This document shows, in pieces, positions 6,241 to 12,256 of a stretch of 12,308 bases of DNA. The DNA is from an uncultured Ruminococcus sp. (GTDB lineage: Bacteria > Bacillota > Clostridia > Oscillospirales > CAG-272). Position 1 is the stretch's first letter; every line of letters starts with the position of its first letter. The notes beneath the pieces were generated by a model, which was not told the origin of the DNA, searched no databases, and saw only the letters and a program-made list of their open reading frames with translations. The stretch lies in the NCBI GenBank assembly GCA_902766115.1, contig CACXCL010000066.1, positions 1-12,308 of the forward strand. The letters are read 5' to 3'. Both the position numbers and the translations under genes were made by a program.

Positions 6241-6738
6241 ATGAAAAAACTGTCCGATATGTTACGCGGGAAGCGCGGGATCGCGCTTGCATCCGCGGCG
6301 GCGCTGGGGATCGTCCTGTTGACCTTCGACCGGCTGCCGTTTGCGCAGCAGGAAAAGAAAAACGACGCCGATCCTTATTACAAAGTGAGCTTTTACACGG
6401 AAAATCTCGAAAAACGGATAAAAGAGCTGTGCCGCTCGTGCGACGGCGCGGGCGACGTCCACGTCCTTCTGACGCTGGACTCCGGGAGCGAGTACGTTTA
6501 CGCCTCCGACGTGGAGCAGAAGAAGGAAGGGGAGAGCGGGAGCGTGACGAGAGAATACCTCATCGTCAGCACGTCAAGCGGCGACGAACCTGTGAAGGTA
6601 ACGGAGATATATCCGAGGATCCGTGGAGTCGCGGTAGTTTGCTCCGGCGGGGACCGCCCCGAAGTGAGGGAAAAGATCACGTCTCTTCTTTCCGCGGCGC
6701 TCGGTATCCCGACAAACAGGATCCGGGTCTCCTCATAG
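6241..6738 (+). CDS. spoIIIAG: Stage III sporulation protein AG, channel ring protein
   Basis: This 165-aa protein has one N-terminal membrane helix (about 13-29) and a soluble domain that faces the space between the two forespore membranes. The domain shows the family pattern: LEKRIKELC, then GDVHVLLTLDSGSEYVYA, a polar insert, then RGVAVVCSGGDRPEVREKI and LGIPTNRIRVSS at the end. SpoIIIAG is known to form a large ring of the EscJ/PrgK type. The start at 6241 is preferred over the in-frame ATG at 6217 because GGAGG at 6231-6235 is spaced five bases from it. Confidence 0.95.
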   Translation: MKKLSDMLRGKRGIALASAAALGIVLLTFDRLPFAQQEKKNDADPYYKVSFYTENLEKRIKELCRSCDGAGDVHVLLTLDSGSEYVYASDVEQKKEGESGSVTREYLIVSTSSGDEPVKVTEIYPRIRGVAVVCSGGDRPEVREKITSLLSAALGIPTNRIRVSS

Positions 6739-6797
6739 TCATAGATTGCGGGGAGACCGAATATAAATAAAACAAAGAACAACCGGAGGTGGACGGA

Positions 6798-7421
6798 ATG
6801 AAAGAGAAATTCAGCGCCATGAAAGAGAAGATCAAAGGGAAAACGGCGGAATTCATGAAGAAAACCGGAAAGAAAACAGTGGCGATAATCTGCGCGGCGG
6901 TCCTTGTGATCGGCGTCGTTGCGGTAAACCTCGCTCTGCTGGGAGGGAACAAAAAGGGCGATAAAGAGAAAAAGAAGACGGGGCTTGCGATCGACCTGTC
7001 GGCGATCGGCGAAAAAGACGCCGTCCCCGAATCGTCAGAGCCGGAGGACAGCGAGAAAACGTCTGCGGACGACTACCTTGCCACGGTATCTCTCGGTCGT
7101 CAGCAGGCGAGGGACGAGGCGATGGAGGTCCTCCTCTCCGTCAGCGAGAGCGAGGACGCGCTCCCGGACGCCAAAGCCGACGCCATGAACGATATGAACC
7201 GTATCGCCCTCGACATCGAGAGGGAGGCGCAGATCGAGACGCTTGTGGTATCCCGTGGATTCAGCAACTGCGTCGCGGTGCTGAACGGCGACAAAGCCAG
7301 CGTAATCATAGAGTCCGAACCGCTGACGCCGGGGCAGGTCGCTCAGGTGAGCGAGATCGTCTATGAGGCTGCGGGGATCCTTCCCGCAAATCTGAAAATC
7401 ATCGAAAAGACGGCGGGATGA
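6798..7421 (+). CDS. spoIIIAH: Stage III sporulation protein AH, channel protein that pairs with SpoIIQ
   Basis: This 207-aa protein has a basic N terminus, one membrane helix (about 27-47) and a long linker. A C-terminal ring-building domain of about 100 residues follows, holding QARDEAMEVLLSVSES, an ALDIEREAQIETLVVSRG stretch, NCVAVLNGDKASVIIES and a closing PANLKIIEK strand. In known systems it meets forespore SpoIIQ across the intermembrane space; Clostridia may use another partner. The start at 6798 is chosen because GGAGGT (6785-6790) lies seven bases upstream; a GTG at 6789 overlaps that site. It is the last gene of the operon; a 59-base gap separates it from spoIIIAG. Confidence 0.95.
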   Translation: MKEKFSAMKEKIKGKTAEFMKKTGKKTVAIICAAVLVIGVVAVNLALLGGNKKGDKEKKKTGLAIDLSAIGEKDAVPESSEPEDSEKTSADDYLATVSLGRQQARDEAMEVLLSVSESEDALPDAKADAMNDMNRIALDIEREAQIETLVVSRGFSNCVAVLNGDKASVIIESEPLTPGQVAQVSEIVYEAAGILPANLKIIEKTAG

Positions 7422-7488
7422 TGCGCCCCGCTGTCGGATAAACGCGCCGTCCGATCAAGTCGCAGGATCTTCGCTCTTTGAACCGCGA

Positions 7489-7506
7489 GGCGCACTTCAG
7501 TGCGCC
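7489..7506 (+). repeat. GC-rich stem-loop in the gap after spoIIIAH
   Basis: A perfect 7-bp stem GGCGCAC/GTGCGCC encloses the loop TTCA. It lies 67 bases past the spoIIIAH stop. No T-run follows on either strand, so it is not a classical terminator; it could protect the 3' end of the spoIIIA mRNA or be chance in GC-rich DNA. The rest of the 240-base gap (7422-7661) holds no gene that I can see. Confidence 0.5.
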
Positions 7507-7544
7507 GGGAAGCGAAAAAGGCGATGAAAAACGGTAATAAAAAT

Positions 7545-7591
7545 GAAAAAATCCGCAGGAGCTTCACCTTAAAAAGATGAAACCTGCGGAT
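7545..7591 (-). terminator. Intrinsic terminator of the ylxM-ffh-rpsP-khpA operon
   Basis: A 9-bp stem ATCCGCAGG (7551-7559) pairs perfectly with CCTGCGGAT (7583-7591), with a 23-base loop holding a weak inner TTCA/TGAA pairing. Read on the minus strand the stem runs straight into six or seven T (7545-7551). It lies about 70 bases after the khpA stop. In the plus direction only a broken T stretch follows, so it may also slow transcription from spoIIIAH. Confidence 0.8.
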
Positions 7592-7661
7592 CTTTGTCAT
7601 TTCAGTCCGATCCGGGACCCGTGCATTCCCGATCTGCGGTTTTCGCTCAGGTCCCTCTGAC

Positions 7662-7925
7662 TTATCTGATTTCGACGTTCACCCTGTCCCCGGTGATCTT
7701 CGAGGCGGCGCGCATGACCGTGCGAAGGGAATTCGCGATGTTGCCGTGCCGTCCGATGATCATTCCCGTGTCGGCGGGGTCCACCGTCAGCGTGAGGGTC
7801 ACGGAGTCACCGTTCCTTTCCTCAGCCACGTTGACCTGCTCGGGGTGTTCGACGATAGCCTTCACCATATCCGTAAGGAGACGGGAAAGGTCGATCTCGT
7901 TTGTGCGTGTTTCTTCTTCCATCAT
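7662..7925 (-). CDS. khpA: KH-domain RNA-binding protein KhpA
   Basis: This 87-aa protein is a single type II KH domain that binds RNA; in other Firmicutes KhpA works with KhpB (Jag/EloR) in post-transcriptional control of cell division and growth. The signature is the GxxG loop GRHG (58-61) in VDPADTGMIIGRHGNIANSLRT. The N terminus shows IDLSRLLTDMVKAIVEHPEQV, also typical. It is slightly longer than the usual 76-80 aa because of the charged start MMEEETRTNE. The first ATG overlaps the rpsP stop by four bases with no clear ribosome binding site, so translation is probably coupled; the next codon is also ATG. It is the last gene before the terminator at 7545-7591. Confidence 0.95.
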   Translation of the reverse strand: MMEEETRTNEIDLSRLLTDMVKAIVEHPEQVNVAEERNGDSVTLTLTVDPADTGMIIGRHGNIANSLRTVMRAASKITGDRVNVEIR

Positions 7926-8170
7926 TTCTCAGCTGCACCGTTTTTGTTGATGAGACTTCTGACGGTTTCGGTGGGCTGTGCGCCGGTGGCGAGCCACTTT
8001 TCGACCTTCTCGTTGTCGATCTTGACTGTCACGGGATCGGTCATGGGATCGTAGTATCCGACCTCCTCGATGAATCTGCCGTCTCTCGGATATCTGGAGT
8101 CAGCGACGACGATGCGGTAGAAGGGCGCCTTTTTCTTGCCCATTCTTCTGAGTCTGATTTTTACTGCCAT
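7922..8170 (-). CDS. rpsP: 30S ribosomal protein S16
   Basis: This 82-aa protein matches S16 along its full length: MAVKIRLRRMGKKKAPFYRI at the start, VVADSRYPRDGRFIEEVGYYDP (21-42) and EKVEKWLATGAQPTETVRSL (54-73). S16 binds 16S rRNA and helps assemble the small subunit. A strong AAGGAG lies just before the ATG. It sits 45 bases after ffh and overlaps khpA by four bases, an order common in Firmicutes. Confidence 0.98.
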   Translation of the reverse strand: MAVKIRLRRMGKKKAPFYRIVVADSRYPRDGRFIEEVGYYDPMTDPVTVKIDNEKVEKWLATGAQPTETVRSLINKNGAAEK

Positions 8171-8215
8171 GGTTATTCTCCTTAAAAAATGATTTTTTGT
8201 TTTTATAAAAACCCG

Positions 8216-9556
8216 TCAAAATGAGAACGGAATTTTCATCTTTCCTTTTTTGTTCCGAAGTTTCTTGCCCTGACCGGTGAACTGCTTCATCATCTTGTTC
8301 GTCTGGTCGAACTGCCTCAGCAGCTTGTTGACTTCCTCGACGCTTGTCCCGCTTCCTGCGGCGATCCTCTTTTTCCGGGAGCCGTTTATCACTTCGGGAT
8401 GATTTCTCTCCCGCTCCGTCATGGAGAGGATGATCGCCTCGGTGTGAGAGATGGATTTCTCGTCGATCTGGGCGTTTTTGAGCTGCGAGGGCTTGACTCC
8501 GGGAAGCATTCCCAGCAGGTCCTCCACGTTGCCCATTTTCTTTATCTGTTTGAACTGGTCGAGGTAATCCGAGAGGGTGAATGAATTCTCCCTGAGCTTT
8601 TTCTCCAGCTCCTCAGCCTGCTTTTCATCGTAGGCCTGCTCCGCCTTCTCTATAAGGGAGAGCACGTCGCCCATCCCGAGGATGCGTGACGCCATCCGCT
8701 CCGGATGGAACGGTTCGAGAGCGTCGAGCTTTTCGCCTGTGCCGACGAATTTGATGGGCTTGCCCGTGACGTAGCGAACGGATATGGCGGCGCCGCCGCG
8801 GGTATCGCCGTCCAGCTTCGACAGCAGAACGCCGGTAATGTCCAGCTTCTCGTTGAAGGACTCCGCAACATTGACCGCGTCCTGACCGGTCATGGCGTCC
8901 ACCACCAGGATGATCTCGGTGGGGGATACCTTCTCCTTTATGGCGGAGAGCTCGTTCATCAGCACCTCGTCCACATGGAGACGGCCGGCGGTGTCGATGA
9001 ATACCATGTCGTAGCCGTTTTTGATTGCGTGCTTCACGCCCGCCTCGGCGATCTTTACGGGATCGCCCAGCCCCTGCTCGAACACGGGAATGTTGATTTT
9101 CGATCCCACGACCTTCAGCTGATCCACGGCAGCGGGACGGTACACGTCGCAAGCCACCAGCAGGGGGTTCTTGCCCTGCTTCTTGTAGTAAGCTGCCAGC
9201 TTTCCGCTGTGGGTGGTCTTACCGGAGCCCTGAAGGCCCACCATCATCACCACCGTAGGCGGCTTCGGACTGATGGTCAGCTTCTCGTTTTTGTCTCCCA
9301 TGAGGGAGATAAGCTCCTCGTTGACTATCTTCACGATCTGCTGCGCGGGGAGGAGACTTTCAAGCACCTCCGACCCGACGGCGCGTTCGGTGACCTTGCC
9401 GATGAATTCCTTGACGACCTTGAAGTTGACGTCAGCCTCCAGAAGCGCAAGCTTCACCTCTCTCATGCCCGCCTTGACGTCCGCCTCGGTCAGCTTGCCT
9501 TTGCTCCGGAATCTCCTGAAGGCGTTATTCAGTTTTTCGGAAAGATTTGAAAACAT
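8216..9556 (-). CDS. ffh: Signal recognition particle protein Ffh, GTPase
   Basis: This 446-aa protein is the same length as Bacillus subtilis Ffh. The helical N domain (1-95) includes GKLTEADVKAGMREVKLALLEADVN. The GTPase domain carries GLQGSGKTT (107-115), a DVYRPAAVDQL stretch (137-147), DTAGR (188-192) and SKLDGDTRGGAA (246-257; the first residue is more often Thr). The M domain (about 300-446) ends with the 4.5S RNA-binding KKRIAAGSGTSVEEVNKLL (395-413). It delivers nascent membrane and secreted proteins to FtsY at the membrane. The C-terminal tail (KMKIPFSF) is short. AAGGAGG (9563-9569) precedes the ATG and overlaps the stop of ylxM, only 12 bases away. Confidence 0.99.
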   Translation of the reverse strand: MFSNLSEKLNNAFRRFRSKGKLTEADVKAGMREVKLALLEADVNFKVVKEFIGKVTERAVGSEVLESLLPAQQIVKIVNEELISLMGDKNEKLTISPKPPTVVMMVGLQGSGKTTHSGKLAAYYKKQGKNPLLVACDVYRPAAVDQLKVVGSKINIPVFEQGLGDPVKIAEAGVKHAIKNGYDMVFIDTAGRLHVDEVLMNELSAIKEKVSPTEIILVVDAMTGQDAVNVAESFNEKLDITGVLLSKLDGDTRGGAAISVRYVTGKPIKFVGTGEKLDALEPFHPERMASRILGMGDVLSLIEKAEQAYDEKQAEELEKKLRENSFTLSDYLDQFKQIKKMGNVEDLLGMLPGVKPSQLKNAQIDEKSISHTEAIILSMTERERNHPEVINGSRKKRIAAGSGTSVEEVNKLLRQFDQTNKMMKQFTGQGKKLRNKKGKMKIPFSF

Positions 9557-9568
9557 TCAGCGCCTCCT

Positions 9569-9928
9569 TCATCCCGCATTCCACATGGCGGAAAGCTTGT
9601 TGAGGATCTCTTTCAGCTCCTTTACTTCGGTGCAGTCTCCGTTTTTGTCTGAAAGTCTTTCGGCGATCTCCGCCGCACGGGAAACGAGTCCGGACGTTTT
9701 GCCGCTCTTTTCCGCAAGCCCCAGCTTTTCCTCGAAGAACGTAAGCTCCGCTTCGCTTTTTTTGATGGAGTCCCGAACGCCCTGACGCGACAGTCCGGTG
9801 AGCTCGGAGATCTCCGAGAGGGAATAGTCCTCGTTGTAGCAGAGGTCCAGCAGCTCGTACTTCCGCTCGGTCAGAAGCGGACCGTAAGCGTCGAGGAGCA
9901 TGACGAATTTCATGTTTTTCTCGCGCAT
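9569..9928 (-). CDS. ylxM: YlxM-family helix-turn-helix protein, SRP-associated
   Basis: This 119-aa protein belongs to the YlxM/p13 family, nearly always encoded next to ffh in Firmicutes. KFVMLLDAYGPLLTERKYELL (7-27) is typical of the N terminus. Residues about 36-58 (SLSEISELTGLSRQGVRDSI) form a sigma-factor-like helix-turn-helix, followed by a charged coiled helix. The family is proposed to assist the SRP GTPase, and its fold also suggests DNA binding. The ATG at 9928 has AGAAGG seven bases upstream; a second in-frame ATG (codon 6) is possible. It is the first gene of the operon, downstream of a promoter with a perfect inverted repeat at 9945-9971 that could be its own binding site (inference). 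Confidence 0.93.
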   Translation of the reverse strand: MREKNMKFVMLLDAYGPLLTERKYELLDLCYNEDYSLSEISELTGLSRQGVRDSIKKSEAELTFFEEKLGLAEKSGKTSGLVSRAAEIAERLSDKNGDCTEVKELKEILNKLSAMWNAG

Positions 9929-9944
9929 GACGGAACCTTCTCCC

Positions 9945-9971
9945 CTCTGTAAAGCAAATCACTTTACAGAG
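9945..9971. repeat. Perfect 10-bp inverted repeat at the ylxM start site, possible operator
   Basis: CTCTGTAAAG at 9945-9954 is matched exactly by CTTTACAGAG at 9962-9971, with a 7-base centre. One arm touches the -10 box of the minus-strand promoter (9970-9975) and covers the expected transcription start (about 9963). It could be a repressor operator or, as RNA, a 5' hairpin just upstream of the ylxM ribosome binding site. It is AT-rich and has no T-run, so it is not a terminator. Confidence 0.75.
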
Positions 9972-9998
9972 TATACCACCCGGCGCAGATAAAGTCAA
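9970..9998 (-). promoter_or_regulatory. SigA-type promoter of the ylxM-ffh-rpsP-khpA operon
   Basis: On the minus strand there is -35 TTGACT (9993-9998), a spacer of exactly 17 bases and -10 TATACT (9970-9975). The -35 box is preceded by a T-run/A-run stretch (10002-10016) that may serve as an UP-like element. Transcription would start near 9963, with a leader of about 35 bases. Confidence 0.88.
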
Positions 9999-10030
9999 CC
10001 CTTTTTTTGAAAAAAGTTTTCCGCCCCCCA

Positions 10031-10059
10031 TTGCAAAACTCAACGCGCTCCTTTATAAT
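10031..10059 (+). promoter_or_regulatory. SigA-type promoter of the activase-oxidoreductase pair
   Basis: There is -35 TTGCAA (10031-10036), a 17-base spacer and a perfect -10 TATAAT (10054-10059). Transcription would start near 10066, about 34 bases before the ATG. It stands back to back with the ylxM promoter; the two -35 boxes are separated by 32 bases. Confidence 0.85.
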
Positions 10060-10099
10060 ATTGTGGGAAAGAGGAAAACGGTCGAAAGGAGGCGAGCTG

Positions 10100-11002
10100 A
10101 TGGAAAAGGGGATACTGTTCAACATCCAGCGGTTTTCTCTCCACGACGGTCCCGGAATACGGACCAACGTGTTCTTCAAAGGATGCCCCCTCAGATGTAT
10201 CTGGTGCCATAATCCCGAGGGATTCGAGAAGGCGCCGGAGCTCGAATACAACGCCGTCAAGTGCATCGGATGCGGGAGGTGCTCTGCCGTCTGCCCCGAG
10301 GGATGCCACACCGTCGCGGACGGCGCGCATACGCTGGACAGAGAAAAGTGCGTCAGATGCTTCAGATGCGTCGATGCGTGCGTCGCCGGGGCTCTTCTCG
10401 CCGCCGGCAGGGAGTACACGGTCGGAGAGGTGATGGAGAAAGTCGAGCTTGACCGCCCGTTCTATGAGAACAGCGGCGGCGGGATCACCCTGTCCGGCGG
10501 AGAACCGTTCTTCCAGCCGGAATTTGCCCTCGCGCTCCTCGAAGAATCGAAAAAAAGAGGTCTGCACACGGCTGTGGAGACCTGCGGCCTCTGCCCTGAA
10601 GACGTGATCCGCCGCGCGGCGCCGCTCGTCGATCTGTTTCTGTTCGATTACAAGATCACGGGCGAAGAGGAGCACAAAAAATACACCGGCGCGGGGCAGG
10701 AGATCATTCTGAAAAACCTCCGTACCGTAAACGGACTGGGACGGCAGATCGTTCTCAGATGCCCGGTGATCCCCGGGATCAACGACAATGAACGCCACTT
10801 TTCCGCCATCGCCGCTCTTGCGGACGAGTTCGACAACGTCGTCCGAGTCGACGTCGAGCCCTATCACGATCTGGGACGCGCAAAATACGCGAAATTCGAC
10901 CGTGAACCGAAGTTCTCATCCGAGGTGATGACGAAGGACGAAAAAGAGGCGGTCAGAAGCAGGATTCAGGAAAAAACGCGCAAACGCGTGATTATTTCAT
11001 AA
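10100..11002 (+). CDS. Glycyl radical enzyme activating protein (radical SAM)
   Basis: This 300-aa enzyme would use S-adenosylmethionine and a reduced [4Fe-4S] cluster to place a glycyl radical on a partner enzyme under anaerobic conditions. The family signature HDGPGIRTNVFFKGCPLRCIW starts at residue 15. It contains the SAM-cluster cysteines Cys29, Cys33 and Cys36 (CX3CX2C). Two ferredoxin-type cluster motifs follow: Cys55, 58, 61, 65 and Cys84, 87, 90, 94. GGGITLSGGEP (126-136) is the SAM-binding glycine-rich motif. The extra clusters place it with the longer activases (for example those of hydroxyphenylacetate decarboxylase, choline lyase or glycerol dehydratase type) rather than plain PflA. 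AAAGGAGG (10085-10092) fixes the start at 10100, although the frame opens at 10007. No glycyl radical enzyme is in the window, so the substrate cannot be named. It is probably co-transcribed with the oxidoreductase 27 bases downstream. Confidence 0.95.
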   Translation: MEKGILFNIQRFSLHDGPGIRTNVFFKGCPLRCIWCHNPEGFEKAPELEYNAVKCIGCGRCSAVCPEGCHTVADGAHTLDREKCVRCFRCVDACVAGALLAAGREYTVGEVMEKVELDRPFYENSGGGITLSGGEPFFQPEFALALLEESKKRGLHTAVETCGLCPEDVIRRAAPLVDLFLFDYKITGEEEHKKYTGAGQEIILKNLRTVNGLGRQIVLRCPVIPGINDNERHFSAIAALADEFDNVVRVDVEPYHDLGRAKYAKFDREPKFSSEVMTKDEKEAVRSRIQEKTRKRVIIS

Positions 11003-11029
11003 ACTATTTTACCCGAAAGGAAAGAGATC

Positions 11030-12097
11030 ATGGAACAGTTGAAAGTCGGAATCATCGGTACCGGAGGAATAAGCGGACTTCACATGTCGGGCTACAAAGA
11101 GCTCGAAAGACAGGGACTCGTCAAGGTTACTGCGGTCTGCGACATCGACGAAGAGAAAGTCAAAAATTACGCGGCGCGTCACGGTGTGGAACGTTATTAC
11201 ACCGACTGCCGCGAGATGATGGCAAACGAGGAGCTTGATCTGGTCAGCGTCTGCACCTGGAACTCCGCGCACAAGGACTGCACCATCGTCGCTCTTCGCG
11301 GAGGCGCAAACGTCCTCTGCGAGAAGCCCATGGCTTTGAACGCGGCGGAAGCGGAGGAGATGCTTCAGGCGGCAAAAGAGACCGGGAAGCTCCTGCAGGT
11401 GGGATTTGTCAGACGTTTCGGCAACGACGCGGAGATCGTCAGCAAGTTCCGCGACGCCGGTACCATCGGCGACATATATTACGCAAAAGCGACCTATCTG
11501 AGACGCGACGGATGTCCCGGCGGCTGGTTCGGAGACAAAGCGTTCTCCGGCGGCGGTCCGCTGATCGACCTGGGCGTCCACGTGATCGACCTGGTCAGAT
11601 ACCTTGCCGGCAATCCGAAGCCCGTATCTGCTTTCGGCGTGACGTACGACAATCTCGGATGCGGCCGCGCCGAGGGTCACGACGTGGCGTGGGAGGGCAA
11701 TCCGGACCCGAGATTCAAGTTCTCGGTCGAGGACTTCGCCGCAGGTATGGTCAAGTTCGATTCCGGCCTGACTCTCAGCGTCGAGGCGTCGTTCAACCTC
11801 AATATCGAGCACGACGTGGGACAGATCGAGCTGTTCGGGACCAAGTCCGGCGTAAAGCTGAATCCCGACATCGAGTTCTACACCGACATAGCCGGGCAGT
11901 ACGTCAACCTCAGACCCGCGGGAAGCTCCGCACTCAGCTTCGACGGTCTGTTCGAGCGTGAGATCGCCGGATTCGTCAACGCGGCCCGCGGAGTGGAGCC
12001 CTGCCGCGCTCCCGCAGAGGACGGCGTGGCTCTCATGAAGATCCTCGACGCCATCTATGAGTCCGCAAAGCTCGGCAGATCCGTCGAGATCCATTGA
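11030..12097 (+). CDS. Gfo/Idh/MocA-family NAD(P)-dependent oxidoreductase
   Basis: This 355-aa cytoplasmic enzyme probably oxidises or reduces a hydroxyl group of a sugar, inositol or related polyol. The Rossmann domain (1-125) has GIIGTGGISGLHM (7-19) as the dinucleotide-binding loop, CDID (37-40) after the second strand, and the family hallmark EKPMA (98-102) with the usual catalytic-site lysine Lys99. The C-terminal domain contains GGGPLIDLGVHVIDLVRYLAG (174-194), in which Asp180 and His184 match the family's D-x3-H catalytic pair. The substrate cannot be read from sequence. AAAGGAAAGAG lies just before the ATG. It follows the activase gene by 27 bases with no terminator between them. Confidence 0.95.
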   Translation: MEQLKVGIIGTGGISGLHMSGYKELERQGLVKVTAVCDIDEEKVKNYAARHGVERYYTDCREMMANEELDLVSVCTWNSAHKDCTIVALRGGANVLCEKPMALNAAEAEEMLQAAKETGKLLQVGFVRRFGNDAEIVSKFRDAGTIGDIYYAKATYLRRDGCPGGWFGDKAFSGGGPLIDLGVHVIDLVRYLAGNPKPVSAFGVTYDNLGCGRAEGHDVAWEGNPDPRFKFSVEDFAAGMVKFDSGLTLSVEASFNLNIEHDVGQIELFGTKSGVKLNPDIEFYTDIAGQYVNLRPAGSSALSFDGLFEREIAGFVNAARGVEPCRAPAEDGVALMKILDAIYESAKLGRSVEIH

Positions 12098-12109
12098 TAA
12101 GTAGGCAAC

Positions 12110-12124
12110 GACCGATAATCGGTC
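12110..12124. repeat. Short perfect palindrome after the oxidoreductase gene
   Basis: GACCGAT and ATCGGTC flank a central A. As RNA it would form a 6-bp stem with a TAA loop. It lies 13 bases past the stop. No T-run follows, so it is a weak terminator candidate or a protein-binding palindrome. Confidence 0.45.
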
Positions 12125-12137
12125 TGCGCTGATGACG

Positions 12138-12157
12138 GAGGATGATATTCCTCTTTT
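12138..12157 (+). terminator. Weak intrinsic terminator candidate
   Basis: GAGGA (12138-12142) pairs with TCCTC (12149-12153) around a 6-base loop and is followed by TTTT. The stem is short and the T-run brief. It lies about 40 bases past the oxidoreductase stop, which is a sensible place for the end of the operon. A further 7-bp inverted repeat, TTTTCGG/CCGAAAA, follows at 12169-12190. Confidence 0.35.
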
Positions 12158-12222
12158 GCAGAAAACTGTTTTCGGTCAGCATTCCGAAAATCATATACGA
12201 ACGTAAAAAACGGTCCTTATCA

Positions 12223-12248
12223 GCCGACTGTCCCAAAGGACAGTCGGC
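12223..12248 (+). repeat. Strong 11-bp hairpin at the head of a hairpin array
   Basis: GCCGACTGTCC (12223-12233) pairs perfectly with GGACAGTCGGC (12238-12248) around the loop CAAA. No T-run follows on the plus strand. The linker after it (ACGAAAT, 12250-12256) resembles the GTGAAAT linkers of the hairpins that follow, so it may be the first or a border unit of the array to its right. Confidence 0.75.
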
Positions 12249-12256
12249 AACGAAAT

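Noticed and set aside
8705..9550. 281-aa plus-strand frame across ffh
   Set aside because: It is fully inside the unmistakable ffh gene on the other strand and has a His-rich, non-family-like translation.
9945..9971. Terminator reading between the divergent units
   Set aside because: The repeat is AT-rich, no T-run follows on either side, and it lies at the start of the ylxM transcript.
10007..10099. Upstream start of the activase at 10007
   Set aside because: This would start before the TTGCAA-TATAAT promoter and ignore AAAGGAGG at 10085-10092.
10040..10867. 275-aa minus-strand frame across the activase gene
   Set aside because: It is a shadow of a gene with eleven motif cysteines in the right pattern; no ribosome binding site or family features.
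11009..12094. 361-aa minus-strand frame across the oxidoreductase gene
   Set aside because: It mirrors the Gfo/Idh/MocA gene, which carries all family motifs; the frame is open only because of GC-rich codon bias.
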